Below are positions 57,772-64,000 of a DNA stretch of 64,000 bases, in pieces. Each line of letters opens with the position of its first letter. Position 1 is the stretch's first letter. The stretch comes from Larix kaempferi. Lineage: Eukaryota; Streptophyta; Pinopsida; Pinales; Pinaceae. The notes below the pieces were generated by a model, which did not search any database, was not told the DNA's origin, and saw nothing but the letters and a program-made list of their open reading frames with translations. The stretch is taken from positions 1,047,001 to 1,111,000 of the forward strand of contig BSBM01000321.1 of assembly GCA_027924585.1 (NCBI GenBank). Direction: 5' to 3'. The position numbers and the translations under genes were made by a program.

Positions 57772-58005
57772 AGTTCTTAAGTAACATGGATGCACAACAT
57801 AGTGGATTTCCTTCTATTTAGGTTCCTGGTCTAGGTCTTGTACTTATCCTTATGCCTTTGAAAGTAATGGAATACAAGTAGGGAATACCAACATGAGAAG
57901 GGAACCCATGATTTAACCTTGCATCCACCTCACTAGTGAACCAACAAACTATTACAGTGAAACAAACTAGATAAGAAAACTATGTATTGAAGAAATATAG
58001 TGAAC
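57772..58005. other. Spacer without recognised features
   Basis: No coding or repeat signal recognised. Confidence 0.4.
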
Positions 58006-58568
58006 CATGGCTTTATCTCTGATATTTTTATGTCCCTATGGGAAATATAGCGATTGCAGGGACACAATTATATGTCTATTCAAGATTTCTCATAAGGCAC
58101 ACCCAATGTTCGACATTAGAAATAAAATTTTGGATTTTTTCCATTGTTTTCATTGGCTTTGCACTCATGATGTATTCAATAAATATAAGCTCAGGAGACT
58201 CTTCTGATAGGTGTCCAAGTACACATCAGTGGCCATTGAATTCTAATGCACTGATATCCACCGCCACCCAGATATCCACCACTTTCATTGATCTTAGATT
58301 TTATGGGTTTTGAGAACCTTCATTTGGTTTCATTTCACATTTTTTCTAAGGCGTGATAGGGTTCATCACTACATCTGTATTTCCATGAATATGGCTTGGT
58401 TTAAACACAGGTAACAATAGAAAAAATCAGTAAGTTACATTGTGTTTCGTTGATTTAGTTCATCGAATCATGTTTTAAGTAGAATCTATACATGTTTGTG
58501 GATATCATGATTGCTTTTAGTTGCTTTCCCATGGGATCCGATGACTGTCTTGTTTAGTGTTTTTAGAC
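58006..58568 (+). repeat. Duplicate of 52880-53465
   Basis: Same orientation, with a short deletion near 58145 relative to 53015-53035. It ends where repeat R begins in the other copy. Confidence 0.75.
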
Positions 58569-58819
58569 CAACATTTATATGTAAATGGATAAGCCCAAGA
58601 TATATTTTGATGCATATAGGATTTCGTATGTGGGATGTGGGTATCTTCATGATAAGTTTTCAATTTTTTTTGCTTGGTTTTGAAGGTGTATTCGTTGGGA
58701 TAAAAATTACAAATGTGTGAATGCAATTTTGATGTTTTCATATTTGGGTTTTAAATTTATTTATAATTTTTAGATATTATTACGGGTTTAACAAGATGAC
58801 CATCTAGTTGTGGGGATTA

Positions 58820-59085
58820 TAGGGGTGTTGTGGAGGATTTTTATGGTGATTTTAGGAAAAAATTTGACCTTTTATTTCATGTAAATGCACCAACTGAACT
58901 ATACTTGTTTTGTTACAACTAGCTATAGAAGGGCCATGTTCACTAGGACTATGTGCTGGACATGAAACTATTAGCATTGATTGCAAGGTAATCAGTCCTG
59001 CAACCTCTTACAGATCCATTTTTTTCCATAAACCTGAAATAATGATGAAAAGGTTATAGTTGCAGTCACTGCCCTTTTTAATCTA
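58820..59085 (+). repeat. Third, partial copy of the 52120-52640 block
   Basis: Matches about 52400-52620 and 55090-55320 in the same orientation. It holds a short extra segment near 58945-58965. Confidence 0.65.
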
Positions 59086-59220
59086 TCTTTGTGAAGATAG
59101 TTATTTGTATCAGACACGACTTTTGCGAGAGGGAGATATACCAATACTTGTGGAATTATTAGAATCAGACACTGCTTGGGCTTCTCCAAAAGTGAATTCT
59201 TTGTCATCAATCCTCCATGT
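59086..59220 (+). pseudogene. Possible ARM-repeat gene fragment
   Basis: One frame reads CEDSYLYQTRLLREGDIPIL followed by VELLESD, which resembles an armadillo repeat (LLREG.IP.LVELL). Only one repeat is visible, so the call is tentative. The related sequence at 55320-55375 breaks off after REG. Confidence 0.35.
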
Positions 59221-59274
59221 CACCTTTGCCATGTCTTTGTCCTCCAGCTTGCTTGACATGCTTGTCCATGCTTG

Positions 59275-59410
59275 TCTACAGGCTTGGCCTAAGCCTGTAA
59301 GTTGAGTTGTTGTTTATAATTACATATCCACAAATGGAAATCGGACACATGGGTCTTATTTGGAATCCTATCACCTAGCCCATCCTCCTGTTGTTTACTC
59401 TGAGTTCACA
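59275..59410 (+). repeat. Repeat R, copy 5, abutting the CACTA gene
   Basis: R runs directly into the 3' end of the CACTA accessory gene at about 59409, with no spacer. Confidence 0.75.
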
Positions 59411-59416
59411 TTCTTC

Positions 59417-62375
59417 TCAATCTTTGATCAATTCAATGTCATTGCTTTTCCAAGGTATAAAACTGTTAATTGCATCCGCTAAATACTTGCATTGATTACT
59501 TCTATGCTTAAGCTTGATTTCATAATCAGGATCAAATAGAATTGATTGTGGGCACACAAGATAATATCCATCACCTAAATTTTCCCCATTAGGCATGTCA
59601 AAGTTTGGTTCAATTCTTTTGATGTAACCCTTTGCAACCTTCAATTGACCATTAAAATATGTCAGTAAACATTTTTTTCCATTCAATCCCGCATCTGAAG
59701 ATGGTAATTGCAGTTGAACCTGCCAATAAACAAATTCCTGTGAGATTCCTCGGAATAAGAATGGAATATTAAATATAGAAATAAAGAGGCTTAGAACTTA
59801 CCTGTTATATTGATTTTCCAATTGGGTCACGATTATGTTCTCCCGAATTCAAAGGAGTTTGTTTTGGCAAAGCATGATGAGGACTCAAAGAAGCCTGCTA
59901 GTAAATAAATACTTGTAAGATATAGTGAAATAACGATTATAACATTGCAGTAAATATTAAATAGTTTCAAAACTCACCGTCGACTTTGGAGTATGAAATG
60001 TATTAGACTTTGGAGTATCAAATGTATTAGATGGTCTAGGAGCCATTGTATTTTTTTCCAATGAACCTTGACTAGGATTATTCTGGAGACTCTCCTAAAA
60101 AATAAATACTTGTGAGCGATTTTCAAAGAATGGAAAATAAAAACGGAAAAAATAAGAGTTGGTTTAAAAAACTACATGGATTGGGGTGACTGGATTAAGA
60201 GGTGACAGTTGCGGAGCTCCTTGATTTGATTCAACATCTGACATGGAAATATTACTCTGCCAATATAATAGTTTGCATTAGATATCATGAAATCAGAAGA
60301 TAAAGGGTTAGGATGCAAAAACAATAATTCATATATTACACACCCTACAACAATACGATCATGTTCATGTTAGCATTATGATTTTGAAATCCTCAACTTC
60401 AAAGATGGCCTACATAAAAAATTATAGTCTACACATGCAATCCTTACATTGTTGGATTTTGGAACAACTCTGCCACTTTCTTTCCCCACCTCCATGGCAG
60501 CTTTCCATTCCATTAATTCTTCAACAACTTTTTTCAATCTTCCGAGTTCCTTGTCTTTTTCTCTTAATTTCTCTTTAGTATTATGAAATTCCTTCTTGTA
60601 GGAATGCTCTTTTCCAAATAATACAGTTGGAGTGACTCCGAATCCAACCCCACATACACGACCCCTCCTCTCAGGCCCCAAAACTATAGCAAGGGAATCT
60701 TGCTTTGTAGCATATACAGGAGACACTGACTCATTTTGTGCCAATTCAATTTGATTCTAGCAATGTCAACATTTCAACAAACTCATATAAGAAACATCAT
60801 TAACTCTAAAAAAAGCATAAATGATAGAATAATAGGTTCGGAACTTACTATTTTCTCCGCATTGAATGATGACATTGGAGTGCCATCCTTCTTTTTATGG
60901 CATTTCATCCACACATCAGCCCTAGTTATAGGCTTATCACTTGGACCACAAGATTGATTCTAGTATCAACAAATACAACAATCTAGTTAATTATATTTAA
61001 AGTTGTTAATTGTGAACAAATAATAGAATTTGTTGCAACTTATGAGGTCATCTTCAACCCTAAAGTAACCTCTATGGCCAGAAGTGTGGGTCTCTTGTTC
61101 TAATGCCCTATTTTCCTTATTTGTTTTTGACCTCTCCTGCAACTCAATAAAAAAATAGATGCTAAGATTATAGTTGATTGTATGAGAGGATTCAAAATCA
61201 AAGATGATAACATTCAAATCTGTCTTTCATTTTTACCTTGAATTTAGGGTCAGATCGTAATCTAACAAATTCAATCCAATCAGTTTCATTTACTCCAATA
61301 GGAAGGTTTGCAATCCTCTCCTCATCTGTTTCATATTTCAAATAGTATTTCTTATACAAATTATATCTATAGGTTCTCAAGTGTTGAGATATTGCTTTAT
61401 GACACCATTGCTCTGCTGATGGATCTATTTGGTAGGTACGCTACAATAGATAAACAATCCATTATTAGATACAAGTGTTATTTGAAACTAAACCTATCAC
61501 ACACAAGCTCAATATGCATCAATATATAAAGTTTAGAATAAGTTGATGCTCATATTGATTGCACTCCACATGTCTTTCTTTTGCACTTCAGACACTTTTT
61601 TCCATTCCATGTGCTTGATACCTAGAATTTCCCTTGCAAGAACACCTAAAAATGAGGAGAATTTCTTTGAATGTGGACCAATAGGCTGGCCCCTCTCATT
61701 AAATTGAATTTCAGGCAATGCAATGCCCTCTATAGTGGTTCCAAAGAGACATTTTGTTGGTCCTCTACTCCTTCTTTTCACATTTATTGCAGTACTAGCT
61801 TGGGTAGTTCCATTTGCATATTCTAAACCATGCTCTTGTTGTGGTGGATCCTGATCCAAAACATGCTCTTGTTGTGGTGGATCCTCCTCCAAAACATGAT
61901 CTTGTTGTGGTGGTTCCTGTTGAAAATTTTCTGGAAAAACAAACCAGTACCTCTCTTGAGACAATGACAATATGAAATTGTTAATATGAAATCTTGAAAT
62001 ACTTGTATAGGACAAAAAATGATTAGAAATGATCATACCTTCCAGTGGTTCTTTCACATCTTTCTCAAGAGTATGTGCATTAGAATTGTTGTCGACACTA
62101 TAGCAAGTAGATTCACTTTGTAATGGGACAGTGGATCCCGATGCTATATTTTGTTGGAATTTGTTTCCCATCTTAGAGCCTATGGTCAAGTATATTATGA
62201 ATTTTTTTAATATAATTGTTTATTTATTAAAAAATAAATAATAAGTTACCATCATGTTTAAAATATTTACCTGAAGTTGTGCCACATATAACATTGTCAT
62301 TTCTTTTGGTAATGCGGCCTAACTTTGTTAAAAATGATGTATTGCAACGTCTTAATTTAATCCTGTTAGCTCCCT
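59417..62375 (-). CDS. CACTA accessory protein (Transposase_24 type), copy 2, multi-exon
   Basis: Read on the minus strand, exons separated by GT...AG-like introns include: about 62275-62375 (RIKLRRCNTSFLTKLGRI); 62036-62170 (MGNKF...SESTCYSVDNNSN); 61535-61935 (DPPQQEHVL repeats, then RGPTKCLFGT, FNERGQPIGPH and FSSFLGVLARE); 61215-61440 (AISQHLRTYRYNLYKKYY); 61060-61140 (KTNKENRALEQETHTSGHRG); 60850-60960 (ADVWMKCHKKKDGTP); 60450-60760 (LGPERRGRVCGVGFGVTP, then a coiled coil); short exons at 59820-60240; and 59417-59690 at the end. RGPTK and GPER-GRV-GVGFGVTP are hallmarks of plant Ptta/En/Spm proteins. Exon limits are estimates. I see no interruption, unlike copy 1. The true start may lie further upstream. 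Confidence 0.65.
61840..61935 (-). repeat. In-frame PPQQ-HVL coding repeat (three units)
   Basis: About 33 bases per unit encode EPPQQDHVLEE, DPPQQEHVLDQ and DPPQQEHGLEY. The other copy (16395-16460) has only two units, one with a stop, so the array changed in length since duplication. Confidence 0.75.
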
Positions 62376-62689
62376 ACAAATATGGATTGCAACTCGTGCT
62401 CAAAGAAAGTTAGATAATTTTTAAGGTATAAAAGAAAGGACAATCCTTGTTAAAAAAATATTGAAGTTATTGAAATCCAAAAGAAAAAAAATAATGTCTT
62501 ACTTTGATATGGACATCCGCAAATAAACTGCATAACAAAAAAAATCATTTTTATTAACACATTGTTGAAACAAGCCAACTAACACAATCCTGAAAATTAA
62601 ATAGTATTTATGAACATTATACAAATATCTTTAACTCATTCATAACAAAATGTCTAACAATGTATACTAAAATATAGAGGGTGCTTTTT

Positions 62690-63609
62690 GGGAATACTCT
62701 ATGGTCAAAAGTTTTACAGGAAAAATATATGAAATCTAATGTTATTAACTGGTTCAGGATGTTATTGCATCTTGGACTGCTTAGGATGCTACTGCAACTT
62801 ATGACTCCAAGACACACTCTCTTCTTCTATTTAGATTTTTTGGGTATTCGTTGATGTGTAATCTTCACGTGCTTCATCGAATCTTCTATTATTAAACCTT
62901 TTAATTCATATTTCTGTCTTTTGCATATTTTCATTATTTAACCAATTAAAATCTCAATGGACATCTTCCAGGTTTGCTGGCTTCATGCCCTTTCAAATCT
63001 CTGTTTTAATGAACTAATTAATTAATTAACTAGTCAATTAATTCATAAATTAACTTCAATCCTGTAGGCTTCATTTCCTTCAAAAATACATGCTTGGGCT
63101 TTCTACGGGCTTCCTTTCTCACACAACTTGGGCATGATCTTCTTTAATCTTTTGGCTTCTTCTTATTAAGATCTCCATCTTTATAAGATCTGCAGTGACG
63201 GTGGAGAAAAACTTGTCACAGAATAACAGAGCAACTGTCTTGCCCACAAGATCAGATACCGGGACCTGGTCACCTCTATTGTTTGATCACAAAGTTACGC
63301 CCATCAGAAACCAAGAGTGACTCCAGGGTTTGGGATTCTGAGGACATAACTGCCATATTGCCAACAGGGGCATCTCAAGACATGGGAAAATATTTTTAAA
63401 AAAGGCTAGATTGGTCCCAGCAGATGTTGTCTGTGTATGCAGAATGTTGAAACCACAAAACATCTTCTTGTGGACTACTAATTCATGAAGAGTGTTTGGA
63501 AATTATGCTGAACAGCTCTAAATACTGAGCAGATGTGAGGTGGGGTTCTGAGAATTTTGATATAAATTTGCTTAACTGGTTTAGAATCTGTAAATATTAC
63601 CATTTACTC
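62690..63609. other. Region without recognised genes
   Basis: This stretch is absent from the equivalent place in the left half (after 23450). A plausible short exon-like frame, following CTGCAG at about 63190, reads VEKNLSQNNRATVLPTR, but no family is recognised. Confidence 0.3.
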
Positions 63610-63797
63610 CCAGTTTAGATTCCAATATTTTTCCTTGAAGAAATTCTGCAATTTTTGTTAACTAGATGTTGGAGAGACTGACTCAAGCATTTATAAGACC
63701 TCTGTAAATTTTGGAAAGAGCAAATCTGCATTTTTTGTTTGGATTTGTGAGTAAGTGGATTTCCAGTAACGATACATCTGGAAAATTCTGGTAACCC

Positions 63798-64000
63798 TGT
63801 TCGGGTACTCAGGGTACTACCAAAGGATCGAACACCAAGAGCAACCACTTCACACAAACAGATCACAGATCAAAACACCGATGTTTTGACGTGGTTTAAA
63901 CCCTCTTGAGGGAAACACTCCACGGCCCCGGCCAAATAGCTTCTACGGGACAATTTATTATGCAAAGAAAGAAAGTTACAAATGAGCTTCGCATAATCGA
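63798..64000 (-). mobile_element. LTR of a second member of the young copia family (partial, minus strand)
   Basis: The 203 bases from TGTTCGGGTA are the reverse complement of the 3' half of the LTR at 16616-17063, with about four substitutions. The terminus (U5 end) sits at 63798, so the element or a solo LTR extends right, out of the window. The expected duplication to look for on the far side is AACCC (63793-63797). The target block matches 23610-23800. Confidence 0.93.

Overview
The window is nuclear DNA of a seed plant with a large, repeat-filled genome. It carries plant Ty1/copia and Ty3/gypsy elements of the Tat/Ogre and chromovirus types, plus CACTA (En/Spm) genes with introns, and long stretches of AT-rich decayed DNA. 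I see no certain ordinary host gene. A gymnosperm, perhaps a conifer, fits the long nested LTR elements and low gene content, but the sequence alone does not prove it.

Layout, left to right. 1-1905: decayed, edge-truncated copy of an unidentified protein family, here called U. 2195-3925: repeat E, present again inverted at 31470-31622 plus 41899-42893. 4320-6830: two minisatellite arrays of a GCCCGCAG motif, each upstream of a TATA-like box. 6845-9508: 5'-truncated gypsy pol with stops, then LTR remnants to about 11200. 11429-11704: RING-H2 gene fragments arranged as a hairpin. 11811-23450: CACTA accessory gene (Transposase_24 type, minus strand), broken by a 2.15 kb short-LTR element (13280-15434) and by a young, full-length, apparently intact copia element (16616-22837). 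25740-28037: tandem arrays. 28017-28505: an unrecognised ORF. 31628-41893: a young Tat/Ogre-like gypsy element with gag and protease but no RT, RNase H or integrase. 43080-46585: decayed CACTA TNP2 transposase. 47171-48788: solo LTR. 49590-52056: second, nearly complete U gene. 52108-59410: mosaic of duplicated noncoding blocks with Kelch, RING-H2 and possible ARM-repeat fragments. 59417-62375: second, uninterrupted copy of the CACTA accessory gene. 63798-64000: LTR of a second member of the young copia family, entering on the minus strand and continuing past the window.

The main structural signal is that landmarks occur in the same order on both sides: U gene, repeat R, RING-H2 fragment, CACTA accessory gene, and a block at 23610-23800 / 63610-63797. 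This suggests an old tandem segmental duplication, or two copies of one large composite element, each later expanded by independent insertions. Young insertions are identified by paired LTRs and target-site duplications: copia TGTGC, Tat/Ogre-like GGGTT, solo LTR ATTTG.

The only element that looks able to move by itself is the copia at 16616-22837. The Tat/Ogre-like element would need enzymes from elsewhere. The TNP2 gene is broken. The U family and the RING-H2 hairpin are the least explained parts.
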